Part shown: piece by piece, positions 19,620 through 28,453 of the stretch
Numbering within the stretch: the first letter of the stretch is position 1
Layout of the letters: the number at the start of each line of letters is the position of its first letter
Assembly: GCF_036170895.1 (NCBI RefSeq)
Contig: NZ_CP108036.1
Span: forward strand, 930,001-994,000
Direction of reading: 5' to 3'
DNA: 64,000 nucleotides
Origin: Streptomyces erythrochromogenes
GTDB lineage: Bacteria > Actinomycetota > Actinomycetes > Streptomycetales > Streptomycetaceae
Translations under genes and position numbers: made by a program
The notes under the pieces: model-generated
Told to the model about the DNA's origin: nothing
The model's database searches: none
What the model saw: the letters and a program-made list of their open reading frames with translations, nothing else

Positions 19620-19931
19620 GGCTTCCGTTCCCTTCTTCTGCATGTGCCGGTTCACATGAAAGGGCTCCGGGGAGGATCCCGGGGCGCTGTTGACGGCTCT
19701 CTCACGCCGGTATCCGCGACCATGACGGGTTCCTGACGCCGACCCGCCCCGCGCCGCCCGCCCCCGCCCCGGCCGTCAGCGATGCGTATGGACTCGGCCG
19801 GTCGCCGTAAGAGCCGCGTTACGGAGCGGCCCCGGGCTGGGGAAGGCGGGGATAGCTTCGTTGCCGTGCCCCGGACCGCCTCCCCGCATCCGGGGCCTCA
19901 TCCGCCACTCGTGGTTCCCCAGGAGGGCCCC

Positions 19932-20264
19932 ATGTGTCTGTTCCAGTACGACGACCCCGAGCCCGAGGAACGGGTCCCGGCCGGACCCCTCTACGTGCCC
20001 GTCCGGCCGGGTACCGCGGAGGTGGTGCTCCGGATGTTCCGCACCCCTCTGGGCGACCGCACCGCCGTCGGTTTCACCCGCCCCGATCTGCTGGCGAGGA
20101 CGCTCGGCGCGGGGCATCCCTGGATCCGGCTGTCCGAGTCCGCACTGCGCGCCCTGGCCGCACCGCTCGGCGGGTGCCGGCTCACGATCGACCCGACCTT
20201 CACCGCTCCCGCCGTCACCCCGGTGCCGGCGCGGACGGCCGACGTCGCGGCCCGCGCTCTCTGA
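19932..20264 (+). CDS. SAV_915/SseB-like family protein
   Basis: I chose ATG 19932, preceded by AGGAGG, giving 110 residues: MCLFQYDDPEPEERVPAGPL and onward. The body (VPVRPGTAEVVLRMFRTPLG, RTAVGFTRPDLLARTLG, WIRLSESALRALAAPLG) matches the small SAV_915-type proteins of Streptomyces, which resemble one SseB fold unit. No function is known. It ends 13 bases before the lysA-like gene and probably shares its transcript. Confidence 0.65.
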   Translation: MCLFQYDDPEPEERVPAGPLYVPVRPGTAEVVLRMFRTPLGDRTAVGFTRPDLLARTLGAGHPWIRLSESALRALAAPLGGCRLTIDPTFTAPAVTPVPARTADVAARAL

Positions 20265-20277
20265 GGGGGAAGTCCCG

Positions 20278-21612
20278 ATGACCATTGCCGTTCTCTCCGA
20301 GGTCGCCACCGGCGCGGAGGATCTGTCCATCTGGCCCGCGTCCACGCGGCGGCTCCCGCACGGCGGCCTGGCCGTCGGCGGGGTGTCGCTGGCGGAGGTG
20401 GCCGACCGGTTCGAGACGCCGGCCTACGTCCTTGACGAGGGGGAGGTGCGCGGGCGCTGCCGGACCTACCAGGACGCCTTCCCCGACGCAGACGTGCTGT
20501 ACGCCGCGAAGGCGTTCCTGTCGCGGGCCGTGGTGCGCTGGGTACGGGAGGAAGGCCTCGGCCTGGACGTGTGCTCGGCCGGGGAACTGGAGTTGGCCGT
20601 CACTGCCGGATTCCCGCCCGAGCGCATCGTGCTGCACGGCAACGCCAAGTCGCCGCGCGACCTGGAGGCGGCGCTGCGCCTCGGCGTCGGGCGGATCGTC
20701 ATCGACGGGCCGTCGGAAATCGCCCGGATCGCGGCCGCCGTCGGCCCCGAGGGGCACCAGAAGGTCATGGTGCGGGTGGTGCCGGGCGTGTCGGCCGGGG
20801 GCCACGACAAGATCCGTACGGGCACGGACGACCAGAAGTTCGGCCTGTCCCTCACCGACGGGAGCGCGCAGCACGCCGTCTCGCGGATCCTGGGCCAGCC
20901 GCAGCTCGAACTGACCGGCCTGCACTGCCACATCGGCTCCCAGATCACCGAGGTGAAGCCGTACCTGGTGGCCCTGCGCCGCATGGTCGGGCTGATGGCG
21001 CGCATCCGCGACGCGCACGGCATCGTCCTGCCGGAGCTGGACATGGGCGGCGGCCACGGCATCGCCTACCGGCCCGGCGAACCCGCCCTCGACCTGACCG
21101 CGTTGGCCCGGCGGCTGCGCGCGGAGCTCGTCGCGGGCTGCGGCGCGGCCCGGCTGGCCGTACCGCGGCTCCTCATCGAGCCCGGACGAGCGGTCGTCGG
21201 GCCGGCCGGCGTCGCCCTGTACCGCGTGCTCGCCGTCAAGCACACCGGCGAGAAGGTGTTCGTGGCCGTCGACGGCGGCATGAGCGACAACCCGCGGCCC
21301 GCCCTGTACGGGGTGCGCTACGCGCCCCGCCTGCTCGGCCGCGCCTCGACCGCCGGACCCCGTACGGCCACGGTCGTCGGCCGGCACTGCGAGGCGGGCG
21401 ACATCCTCGCGGCCGATGTGGAGCTGCCGGGCGACGTCCACCCCGGCGACCTGCTCGCCGTACCGGTGGCCGGCGCCTACCAGCTGTCGATGGCCTCCGG
21501 CTACAACCTGGTCGGCCGCCCCGCGGTCGTCGCGGTACACGAGGGCACGGCCCGGGTGCTGGTCAGGCGCGAGACCCTGGACGACTTCCGCAACCGGGAC
21601 GTCGGCGACTGA
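20278..21612 (+). CDS. lysA: Diaminopimelate decarboxylase-type PLP enzyme (fold III)
   Basis: The 444-residue protein has all fold-III decarboxylase landmarks: the PLP lysine in [34 protein letters not shown], the phosphate-binding glycines in [14 protein letters not shown], the active-site cysteine in CEAGDIL, and [11 protein letters not shown]. LysA makes L-lysine from meso-diaminopimelate. Streptomyces usually has a lysA in the thr-lys cluster, so this may be a second copy or an enzyme for a related amino acid. The start at ATG 20278 follows GAGGGGGA. SAV_915 lies directly upstream. Confidence 0.8.
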   Translation: MTIAVLSEVATGAEDLSIWPASTRRLPHGGLAVGGVSLAEVADRFETPAYVLDEGEVRGRCRTYQDAFPDADVLYAAKAFLSRAVVRWVREEGLGLDVCSAGELELAVTAGFPPERIVLHGNAKSPRDLEAALRLGVGRIVIDGPSEIARIAAAVGPEGHQKVMVRVVPGVSAGGHDKIRTGTDDQKFGLSLTDGSAQHAVSRILGQPQLELTGLHCHIGSQITEVKPYLVALRRMVGLMARIRDAHGIVLPELDMGGGHGIAYRPGEPALDLTALARRLRAELVAGCGAARLAVPRLLIEPGRAVVGPAGVALYRVLAVKHTGEKVFVAVDGGMSDNPRPALYGVRYAPRLLGRASTAGPRTATVVGRHCEAGDILAADVELPGDVHPGDLLAVPVAGAYQLSMASGYNLVGRPAVVAVHEGTARVLVRRETLDDFRNRDVGD

Positions 21613-21626
21613 CGCCAGCACACGGC

Positions 21627-22049
21627 TCAGCGGGCGGCGAGGCGCTCCAGCAGGGCGGTGCTCCGTGCCAGCAACGCCCGCTCCTCGTCGGTGAGTTCGG
21701 CCTCGATGACCTGTGCGAGCCAGCCGGCTCTGCGGCCGCGCTCGGCTTCGAGCGCGGCCCGGCCCGCGTCCGACAGCTCGACCAGGGACTTGCGGCCGTC
21801 CGTGGGGTGAGGCCGGCGCGTGATCAGGTCCTGCTCCATGAGCAGCCCCACCGCCCGGGCCATCGACTGGGGGCGCACGCGCTGGTCGGCGGCGAGGTCG
21901 CTGGTGGTCATGGGGCCGTTGCGGTCGAGCGCGCCGAGCACGGCGGCCTGGCCCAGCGGGATGCGGTCCTCGTCCTTGACGCGCCGGACGAGCCTGCCCA
22001 TCGCGATGCGCAGTTCGGCGGCGATGGCGGCGGCTTCCGAGGTGGGCAT
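21627..22049 (-). CDS. MarR-family transcriptional regulator
   Basis: A 140-residue protein from ATG 22047-22049. The winged helix is visible as [39 protein letters not shown] and the wing [17 protein letters not shown]. Flanking helices form the dimer interface. It is divergent from the enolase gene, and the intergenic DNA carries a perfect 34-base palindrome and related repeats that are the natural binding sites, so it very likely controls itself and eno. Confidence 0.88.
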   Translation of the reverse strand: MPTSEAAAIAAELRIAMGRLVRRVKDEDRIPLGQAAVLGALDRNGPMTTSDLAADQRVRPQSMARAVGLLMEQDLITRRPHPTDGRKSLVELSDAGRAALEAERGRRAGWLAQVIEAELTDEERALLARSTALLERLAAR

Positions 22050-22091
22050 AGGGCACTTTACCCCGTTGGTCAGCAAAGCTGTGCACCTGAC

Positions 22092-22147
22092 CTGTACAGC
22101 ATTGCTGCGCAGCAATGCTGTACAGCAGAACTGAACAGCATTGCTGT
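22092..22147. promoter_or_regulatory. Palindromic operator cluster between marR and eno
   Basis: Bases 22092-22125 form a perfect 34-base palindrome with outer arms CTGTACAGCATTGCTG. A second site, ACAGCA-T-TGCTGT, lies at 22135-22147. The palindrome holds two overlapping copies of the same ACAGCA-N-TGCTGY element, and a weaker copy (CAGCAAAGCTG) is near 22072. Such repeated dyads between divergent genes are typical of MarR operators. Several copies suggest cooperative binding. Confidence 0.8.
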
Positions 22148-22223
22148 ATGGTTTTTGGTGTCGGGGCCGGCGCCAGCGCTGTCGCAGCCGGGGCCCCGGC
22201 ACATGACAACGGGAGGAACCACC

Positions 22224-23531
22224 ATGTCCGAACAGGCCGCCGGAAGCGGCGACGCCCGCATCGAGACCGTCACCGCCCGCCGGATCATCGACAGCCGGGG
22301 CAACCCCACCGTCGAGGTCGACGTCGTCCTGACGGACGGGTCCCTGGGGCGCGCGGCCGTCCCCTCCGGCGCCTCCACCGGCGCCCGGGAGGCCGTGGAA
22401 CTGCGCGACGGGGACCCCGCGCGCTGGCACGGCAAGGGCGTGGACCGCGCGGTGGCCCACGTCAACGGGGAGATCGCGGCGTCCGTGCGCGGCCGGGACG
22501 CGGCGGACCAGTCGGGCCTCGACGCCGCGCTGGTCGCGCTCGACGGCACGACCACGAAGTCCCGACTCGGCGCGAACGCCATCCTCGGCGTCTCCCTCGC
22601 CGCCGCCAAGGCCGCGGCGGCGGCCCACCGCCAGCCGCTCTACCGCTACCTCGGCGGCGCCGGCGCCCACCTCCTGCCGCTGCCGATGATGAACATCGTC
22701 AACGGCGGCGCCCACGCCGACAATCCGCTGGACTTCCAGGAGTTCATGATCGCGCCCGTGGGCGCGGACACCTTCGCCGAAGCCGTCCGCATGGGCAGCG
22801 AGGTCTTCCACACCCTGCGCCGCGACCTGCTGGCTGCCGGGCACTCCACGGGCGTCGGCGACGAGGGCGGCTTCGCACCCGCGCTGCGCACCGCCGAGGA
22901 GGCGCTCGACTTCGTGGTGGCGGCCATCGAGCGCACCGGCTACCGCCCCGGCGCGGACATCGGCCTGGTCATGGACCCGGCGTCGTCGGAGTTCTTCCGC
23001 GACGGGGTGTACGACTACGCGGGCGAGGGGGTGCGCCGCACCCCCTCCGAGCACGCCGACCACCTGGCGAAGCTCATCGACGCCTACCCGGTCGTCTCGA
23101 TCGAGGACCCGATGGCGGAGAACGACTGGGACGGCTGGCGCGAGCTGACCGCCCGCGTCGGCGACCGCTGCCAGCTCACCGGCGACGACGTGTTCTGCAC
23201 CGACGAGGCGCTGCTGCGGGAGGGTATCCGCATCGGCGTCGGCAACTCGGTGCTGGTCAAGGTCAACCAGATCGGGACCCTGACCGAGGCGCTGGCCACG
23301 GTGGCCACGGCCCACCGGGCGGGGTGGACGGCCGTCATGTCGCACCGCTCGGGCGAGACGGAGGACACCACCATCGCGGATCTGGCGGTGGCGACCGGCT
23401 GCGGCCAGATCAAGACCGGTTCGCTCTCCCGCTCCGACCGCACGGCGAAGTACAACCAGCTCATCCGGATCGAGGAGGAACTGGGCGACGCGGCGCGCTT
23501 CGCGGGCCGCTCCGCCCTGCGCCGGGCCTGA
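22224..23531 (+). CDS. eno: Enolase (MarR-controlled copy)
   Basis: The 435-residue enzyme converts 2-phosphoglycerate to phosphoenolpyruvate. It has [14 protein letters not shown], the mobile loop [16 protein letters not shown], metal ligands in [23 protein letters not shown] and [33 protein letters not shown], and [16 protein letters not shown]. Everything needed for catalysis is present. It starts at ATG 22224 after GGGAGGA. The main glycolytic enolase of Streptomyces normally has no MarR neighbour, so this is probably a conditional paralogue. Confidence 0.93.
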   Translation: MSEQAAGSGDARIETVTARRIIDSRGNPTVEVDVVLTDGSLGRAAVPSGASTGAREAVELRDGDPARWHGKGVDRAVAHVNGEIAASVRGRDAADQSGLDAALVALDGTTTKSRLGANAILGVSLAAAKAAAAAHRQPLYRYLGGAGAHLLPLPMMNIVNGGAHADNPLDFQEFMIAPVGADTFAEAVRMGSEVFHTLRRDLLAAGHSTGVGDEGGFAPALRTAEEALDFVVAAIERTGYRPGADIGLVMDPASSEFFRDGVYDYAGEGVRRTPSEHADHLAKLIDAYPVVSIEDPMAENDWDGWRELTARVGDRCQLTGDDVFCTDEALLREGIRIGVGNSVLVKVNQIGTLTEALATVATAHRAGWTAVMSHRSGETEDTTIADLAVATGCGQIKTGSLSRSDRTAKYNQLIRIEEELGDAARFAGRSALRRA

Positions 23532-23545
23532 ACGGCGCCCCGCCC

Positions 23546-23719
23546 TCAGGGCCGGTAGACGATCTCGATGCCCATCGCGGCGATGATTCCCCAGACGCCG
23601 AGGCCGAGCAGCCACATGGCTTCGAGGGCGGCACCGGTGGCGATGACGGTCAGGCCGGCCGCCCCGAGGGCGCGCACGGTCCGGCGGATGCCGCGGTCGG
23701 GAAGCCAGTCGCTGGTCAC
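23546..23719 (-). CDS. Small membrane protein, 57 residues
   Basis: A GTG at 23717-23719 opens a 57-codon frame ending at 23546. It has a basic N-terminus (SDWLPDRGIRRTVRALG) followed by two hydrophobic stretches: AAGLTVIATGAALEAMW and LLGLGVWGIIAAMGIEIVY. This looks like a small two-pass membrane protein ending RP, of unknown function. The ribosome-binding site is weak. It is convergent with eno, 14 bases away. Confidence 0.5.
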   Translation of the reverse strand: MTSDWLPDRGIRRTVRALGAAGLTVIATGAALEAMWLLGLGVWGIIAAMGIEIVYRP

Positions 23720-23795
23720 GTGACGAGAATCCCGCCGGACCCACGCGATGGCGAGGGTCCGACTGGATTCCTGTCGGCGTCTTGATGCCGGTGCG

Positions 23796-24290
23796 TCAGC
23801 CGGCGTCGCCGGTGAGGCGGAAGCGCACCCGGCAGATGACCGCGTCGGTGTCCCGGCGGACGGCGTGGGCGACGACGGAGCCGCGCTGGTCCTGCAGCAC
23901 CCGCTGCCACAGGTGGGCGGGTTCGGTCTCCGGGATGAGGACGGTCACCTGGACGTCCGGGCGGGTCCGCGCCAGTGCGCGTCCGTAGCCGGAAACGGGC
24001 CGGCCGAGCGTGCGGGTGTCCGAGGGGAGCTCGAGGAGTGCGACGCCCGGCTTCCACAACTCCCGGTCACGCCACAGGGCTTCGGCCGCCACCCGGGACC
24101 TCGGGGGCCGGGTGGGTGACGGTGACGGCGTACGAGCCGCCGCTGTCCGGGAAGGCGGCGATCACCTGCCGGTCCGAGGCAACGAGCACGGCCAGGAGCG
24201 CGGCGAGGCCCTGGAGTGCGGTCAGCCGGTGCCGGTCCCCTGCCGGGGCGTCGCCGTCACGCCGGTATCGGGCGGCTCATCCGCGCCCGG
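23796..24290 (-). pseudogene. Remnant of an APC-type amino acid permease
   Basis: Reading leftwards, an early piece (LTALQGLAALLAVLVASDRQ, VIAAFPDSGGSYAVTV, about 24250-24110) resembles the second membrane helix of large APC permeases. The C-terminal piece in the frame 24092-23796 is GVALLELPSDTRTLG, VQVTVLIPETEPAHLWQR and VLQDQRGSVVAHAVRR. It matches the cytosolic tail of the same kind of permease (VL--E-EP-H-WQR-LQ-QRG----ALRR-TD--V-R--F-L). The ten or so membrane helices in between are missing. The family call is from memory of the motif order. Confidence 0.6.
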
Positions 24291-24355
24291 TACCAGCAAC
24301 ACCATCGGCCAACGCAATCGGCAATCGGCAATCGGCAGAGAAGAAGAGTCGGATC

Positions 24356-24480
24356 ATGGGGCGCGGCAAGCTCCGCATCCACCTCGGCGCGCAGTGCCGG
24401 GCGTCGGCAAGACCTACGCGATGCTGTCCGAGGCGCACCGCCGGATCGAGCGGGGCACCGACTGCGTCGTCGGCTCACGC
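24356..24480 (+). pseudogene. kdpD: N-terminal fragment of the KdpD sensor kinase, frameshifted
   Basis: ATG 24356 opens MGRGKLRIHLGA. After a shift of frame near 24395 the sequence continues PGVGKTYAMLSEAHRRIERG and TDCVVG. These are the first 40 residues of KdpD, including its Walker A motif (G-GKT). The rest of the sensor is gone after about 24475. A tandem AATCGGC repeat (about 24315-24336) lies directly upstream and could be linked to the rearrangement. Confidence 0.7.
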
Positions 24481-24533
24481 CTCGCGGAAGAACTGTGCCG
24501 ACCGCCGAAGTTCGATCGTTCTCATCGCAGCCG

Positions 24534-25290
24534 TCAGCGCGTGGCTGTGACTCCTTCGTTTCGCCTGGGCGGGGTGCGGGTTGCGAGCAGTTCCAGCACG
24601 AGTTCCACGATGAGATCGGGCTGTCCCACGAACGGGGAGTGGCCCGACTGCCACTCACGCGCGTCGGTGCAGCGCGAGGCCATCCTCCGCTGGAGGCCCG
24701 GGTCGACGGCCCGGTCCAGTGCACAGACGACGTAGGTGGATGGAGTGTGCTTCCAGCTGTGGCGCTCCGGGACTCCCCGTCCGCAGCCGGGGGCCTGCGC
24801 ACGCAGGAGGCCGACCGCCCGGGCGGCGAGGGGTTCGGGGCAGTCGCCGTAGAGGGTGTGGACGGCCCGTTCGGGGTGCAGACTGGTCGAGCCGTCGGCC
24901 TCGGGGACTATCGCGTCGCGGAGCTGCGGGGACGCACCGCCCAGACCGGCCGCGCTCTCGCCGACATCCAGTACGAAGGCCGCCAGATATACCAGGTGCC
25001 CCGCTCCGTGCACTCCTGTGATCACTGCCCCTCCGTAGGAGTGACCGAGCACGATGGGGGGGCTCCGGCAGTGCCTCGATGACAGCCTGGACGGCGGCTG
25101 TGTCAGCGGTCAATGAGCCCCGGTGGAGTTCGGGAACGACGACCTCGGTTCCCGCGGTCCGCAATCGTTGCGCCAGCACGGCGAAGTGCTCGGGACGGTG
25201 GTACAAGCCGTGAACGAGAACCACAGCGGCCAACTCGCCCGCCTCCTCGGATCGACACCAGGCCAGTGAGCCCCCAGCCCCCCGAAGCAT
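24534..25290 (-). pseudogene. Alpha/beta hydrolase broken by a frameshift in a G7 run
   Basis: The N-terminal half (AAVVLVHGLYHRPEHFAVLA, VVVPELHRGSLTADTAAV) is read from 25290. The second half continues one frame over as LGHSYGGAVITGVHGAGH, LVYLAAFVLDVGESAAGLGG, ending near 24534. The nucleophile elbow GHSYGG is intact. The frames meet at a run of seven G bases (25056-25062), so one base has been gained or lost there. Without the shift this would be a normal hydrolase of about 240 residues. It may be a real mutation or a homopolymer sequencing error. Confidence 0.75.
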
Positions 25291-25327
25291 GACCGGCCAT
25301 CACCTTGATCCATTTTAGCTGCACCGC

Positions 25328-25711
25328 CTAGCAGTGATGGCCGGCCGGGCATTCCGAGAGCGGGCCGAGGAGGAGCCAGAGGAAGAACACCGGGAGGGCG
25401 GAGACCACCGCCATGACGGCGAAGCGTCCTCGGGCCCGGCGTCGACCGCCGATGTGCGCCAGCACGTACCCGATGGCCGGGGTGCCCACCGCGCTGGCCG
25501 CGGCGGCCCGTGCGAACCTGTCTCCGAACTCCTGCCCCACCTCCGGGAAACCCATCGCGCGGGCGATCCCAGGGGTGAACAGGATGAGCGGGGTGGCGAT
25601 CCACCACCACCGCGACAACCCGGTGATCGCCCGGTCCAGCCCGGAGGGGGCCGGGCCACCGGCCGGTGCGCGCCCGGGAGTTCGGTCTGCGGTGGAACGG
25701 GAAGAGGACAT
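25328..25711 (-). CDS. Small integral membrane protein
   Basis: A 127-residue protein from ATG 25709-25711. After a Ser/Arg/Pro-rich start it has RWWWIATPLILFTPGIARAM, a weaker GTPAIGYVLAHIG segment, and AVVSALPVFFLWLLLGPLSE, and ends with CPAGHHC. Two or three membrane helices are likely. I do not recognise the family. It stands alone, upstream of the broken hydrolase on the same strand. Confidence 0.55.
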   Translation of the reverse strand: MSSSRSTADRTPGRAPAGGPAPSGLDRAITGLSRWWWIATPLILFTPGIARAMGFPEVGQEFGDRFARAAAASAVGTPAIGYVLAHIGGRRRARGRFAVMAVVSALPVFFLWLLLGPLSECPAGHHC

Positions 25712-25993
25712 ACCTGAACCGTAGACGGCCGGATCGGCGGGAAACAGCGACCGGCCGCCGCACTGGTTGCGCCGAAGCGCCGTCCGGAGCCGCGGCCGCC
25801 CCGCACACGCCGCTACGGCGTCACCGGCCGGGGGCTGCGGCCCGCGGCTCCGGCGCCACGGGCACACCGCTTCCACCCCGCCCAGGTTCGCCGGTGAGGT
25901 CGAGGTCGCGGCCCGCCCGGCCTTCCGGGTCTCCAGCCTTCGGCGGAGCGGCGGGGAGCGCGATCAGTCCGAAGCGCCAGACCATCGCGACCG

Positions 25994-26335
25994 TCATGAC
26001 GCCGAGGCCTCGGCTTCCTCGGCGCGAGCGAGGGCTTCGGTCAGCTGCTTCCGTGCGCGGGCGGGGACGTAGCCGCCCTCCGAGTAGTTCTGGGCGAACG
26101 CTCCGAGGAACTCCACGGGGTCCTCCCCGACGATCGCGCGGATCGCCGTCCCGTCCGCCGCGGCCTGCTCGAAGAGGTCGGCGAGGTCCTCGAACATCGC
26201 GGCGTTGCCATCGCCGTCGGTCGGCACGAAGTGCATCGGGTAGCGCTCGATCGCCTCGACCGCCGCGTGGTGGCCCCCAGGAAGCTCCTTGACCCGCGCC
26301 CTGTACGCCCACCAGCGCTTCTTGGGCCCGATCAC
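25994..26335 (-). CDS. DUF1048 family protein
   Basis: The 113-residue product has VIGPKKRWWAYRARVKELPG, AIERYPMHFVPTDGDG, FEDLADLFEQAAADGTAIRA and FAQNYSEGGYVPARARKQL. This is the DUF1048 pattern of small helical proteins encoded next to PadR regulators in Gram-positive bacteria. GTG 26333-26335 overlaps the PadR stop by four bases (GTGA), so translation is coupled; GAAAGGAGC lies 16 bases upstream. The partner role is unknown, but the padR-DUF1048 pair is conserved. Confidence 0.75.
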   Translation of the reverse strand: MIGPKKRWWAYRARVKELPGGHHAAVEAIERYPMHFVPTDGDGNAAMFEDLADLFEQAAADGTAIRAIVGEDPVEFLGAFAQNYSEGGYVPARARKQLTEALARAEEAEASAS

Positions 26336-26702
26336 CTTCGAGATGAAGCCGCTCCTTTCGACATCGGACCTGCTTGCTCGCCCCCTTCGCGGAGCTGTTC
26401 CCGTCGCTCCGCGAGGAAGCTCCACGCCCCCCAGAACTCTTCGAGGTACCCCCGCCCTTGCGAGTTGAGCGAGTACACCTTGCGCGGCGGCCCCTTCTCG
26501 GACGGGACCCTCTCCACGTCGACGAGACCGCGCTTCTCGATCCTCACGAGCAGCGCGTAGACGGTGCCCTCGGCGATGTCGGAAATCCCTGCTCCCGCAG
26601 CCCCGCGGTGATCTCGTAGCCGTACGCGGGCCGGCCGGACAGGGACGCGAGGACGATGCCCTCGAGCGTGCCCTTGAGCATCTCGGTCATCTGCCTGGTC
26701 AT
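26332..26702 (-). pseudogene. PadR-family regulator with a frameshift after residue 40
   Basis: ATG 26702, preceded by GGAGGAGG, opens TRQMTEMLKGTLEGIVLASL and GRPAYGYEITAGLREQG, a normal PadR N-terminus. Near 26585 one base is missing, and the family sequence continues in another frame as ISDIAEGTVYALLVRIEKRG, LVDVERVPSEKGPPRKVYSL and WGAWSFLAERREQLREGG. The expected junction is LREQGF-DIAEGTVYALL. The recognition helix and wing are therefore split. It may be a true pseudogene or a base-calling error. Confidence 0.75.
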
Positions 26703-26799
26703 CGCACACCTCCTCCCCCAGCTATTCAGTGCTACTGACTACCGGTACTTAGCAAGACGGAATGGCTGGGGAGGGGGAAGGCGTCGCGGGGCGAAGGGG

Positions 26800-28086
26800 T
26801 CAGGTCTTGGCGGCGGCCTTTTCGGCCTTCTCGGCCATGTCCTCCAGGACTGCCTTCGGGTCGCCTCCCGGCTCGACGGCGCGGCCGATGTTGCGCTTGA
26901 TGGTGTCGCTGACGGTCACCCAGGACGGGTCGTTCACCGGGTAGAGCCGGGCCGTCCGCAGGGCGTTCAGGAAGTCCTCGTCGGTCCGGCTGAGCCCGCC
27001 GCCGGCCGGGGTCCGTGCAGCGGAGGCGGTGGCCGGCAGCAGGTGGTAACGGCCCACGAAGTCCGACAGGTTCTTGTCCTGGTAGACGAACTCCAGGAAC
27101 GTGCCGATCTCGGCGCGCTTGCCGTTCTGCTTGAAGGCAACCATCCAGTCGGCCACGCCCACCGTGGGCGGGATCTCCCCACTGCCCAGCGAGTCCGAGA
27201 CCGGCATGGCGACGGTGCCGACGCCGATGCCCTTCGCGGCCGCCTCGTGGGCGAGCGACGGATAGCCGTTGAGCATGCCGACCTCGCCCCGCAGGAAGGC
27301 GGCGAACGCATCGGCGCGGTTCAGCTTGGACGGTGCGGTGGGCCCGACGAGGCCGGGGGTGACCAGGTTGTCCCTGACCCACTGCCAGGTCCGGATGTTC
27401 TTCTCGGAGTCCAGGCTGTAGCTGCCCCGCCCGTCGGCGTAGCCGCCGCCGTTGCTGAGCTCCCAGATCAGCGCCTCGGCGTGCGCCTCCTCGGGCCCCA
27501 GCGGCAGGGCGTACGGGTACTTCACGCCCTTGTCCCTGAGCGCCTTGGCGGCGGATTTCAGGTCGGACCAGGTCTTGGGGGCCTCCTTGACGCCCGCCTT
27601 GGTGAACAGCGCCTCGTTGTAGAAGAGCAGGCGGCTGCTCGCCACGAAGGGCAGGCCGTAGAGGCGGTTGTCGAAGGTGCCGGCGTCAGCGAGCGGCTGG
27701 AGGAAGTTCGCCTCGGCGCCGACCGAGAGGAGTTCCTCGGCCGAGTACAGCTTCCCCTGCGCGGCGAAGTCCGAATAGGAGCCCATGAGCGCCACGTCCG
27801 GTGCCTCGCCCTCCTTGACCATGCGGGAGACCTCACGGTCGATGTCGGCCCACGGCAACAGCCGGACCTCGACCTTGATACCGGGATTGGCGTCGGTGAA
27901 CGCGCCGGTCACCTTGTCCCAGTAGGTCTTGGAACTGGTGGCCGGGGTGTCTCCGTACTCGGCGGCCACCAGGCGGAGCGTGCCGCTGTCACCCGCGCCG
28001 CCGTCCGGAGCACCGCATCCGGAGAGTTGCGGCAGGAGGCCGAGTACGGCCGCGGCGGCGGCCGGACCGAAGATCTTTCGTCGCAC
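26800..28086 (-). CDS. Extracellular solute-binding lipoprotein (sugar-type ABC importer)
   Basis: The 428-residue protein from GTG 28086, after AGGGGA, has a lipoprotein signal ending in LPQLSGCG, so it is anchored to the outer face of the membrane. The body is typical of family-1 binding proteins: FTDANPGIKVEVRLLPWADI, VALMGSYSDFAAQGKL, LPFVASSRLLFYNEALFTKA, TWSDLKSAAKALRDKG, FAAFLRGEVGMLNGYPSLAH. Such proteins feed oligosaccharides or similar ligands to a permease. No permease or ATPase gene is adjacent, so it is an orphan that must borrow a transporter encoded elsewhere. Confidence 0.85.
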   Translation of the reverse strand: MRRKIFGPAAAAAVLGLLPQLSGCGAPDGGAGDSGTLRLVAAEYGDTPATSSKTYWDKVTGAFTDANPGIKVEVRLLPWADIDREVSRMVKEGEAPDVALMGSYSDFAAQGKLYSAEELLSVGAEANFLQPLADAGTFDNRLYGLPFVASSRLLFYNEALFTKAGVKEAPKTWSDLKSAAKALRDKGVKYPYALPLGPEEAHAEALIWELSNGGGYADGRGSYSLDSEKNIRTWQWVRDNLVTPGLVGPTAPSKLNRADAFAAFLRGEVGMLNGYPSLAHEAAAKGIGVGTVAMPVSDSLGSGEIPPTVGVADWMVAFKQNGKRAEIGTFLEFVYQDKNLSDFVGRYHLLPATASAARTPAGGGLSRTDEDFLNALRTARLYPVNDPSWVTVSDTIKRNIGRAVEPGGDPKAVLEDMAEKAEKAAAKT

Positions 28087-28453
28087 GAGCGTATTCCCCT
28101 GATGTCGCTTGGATGTTGCCGCGCACGGCGCACCCTGCCGGGGGTGCCCTGCGGCCCGGTGGCCGGAATCATCTCCCGGGATGGGAGTGATTGATTCCGC
28201 TCTGGGAGCAGGTGTGGCCGATGATCCAGTCGCAGGCGTGCCCGCTTGGCGGTTCCGACGAGGCTCCGGGCGATCCGACGCGCGTAGAACGGGCCGCGAG
28301 GGCCGGCCCGGTCTCCTCGACGGCCCCGTCGACACGTCGGTCCGGGGCCGGGGGCCCGTTCGGCGGGATGGTGAAACGCTCCGCCTGCCCACCTTCGGGT
28401 GAGCGGGACGCGCCCGGCGCTGCCGACGCCGAGCCGAGGTCGAGGATGCGCGC
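28087..28453. other. Intergenic region between two divergent secreted-protein genes
   Basis: No gene is recognised. The left end should hold the promoter of the binding-protein gene, and the right end that of the 28454 gene. Bases 28361-28382 (CGGCGGGATGGTGAAACGCT and two more bases) nearly repeat bases 32427-32448, upstream of the SpoIIE-type gene, with two differences in 22. Confidence 0.4.

Noticed and set aside
25291-25344. Inverted repeat CCGGCCATCAC...GTGATGGCCGG as a mobile-element end
   Set aside because: Arms are only 11 bases with a 30-base spacer and no target duplication or transposase; at most a weak hairpin between two genes.
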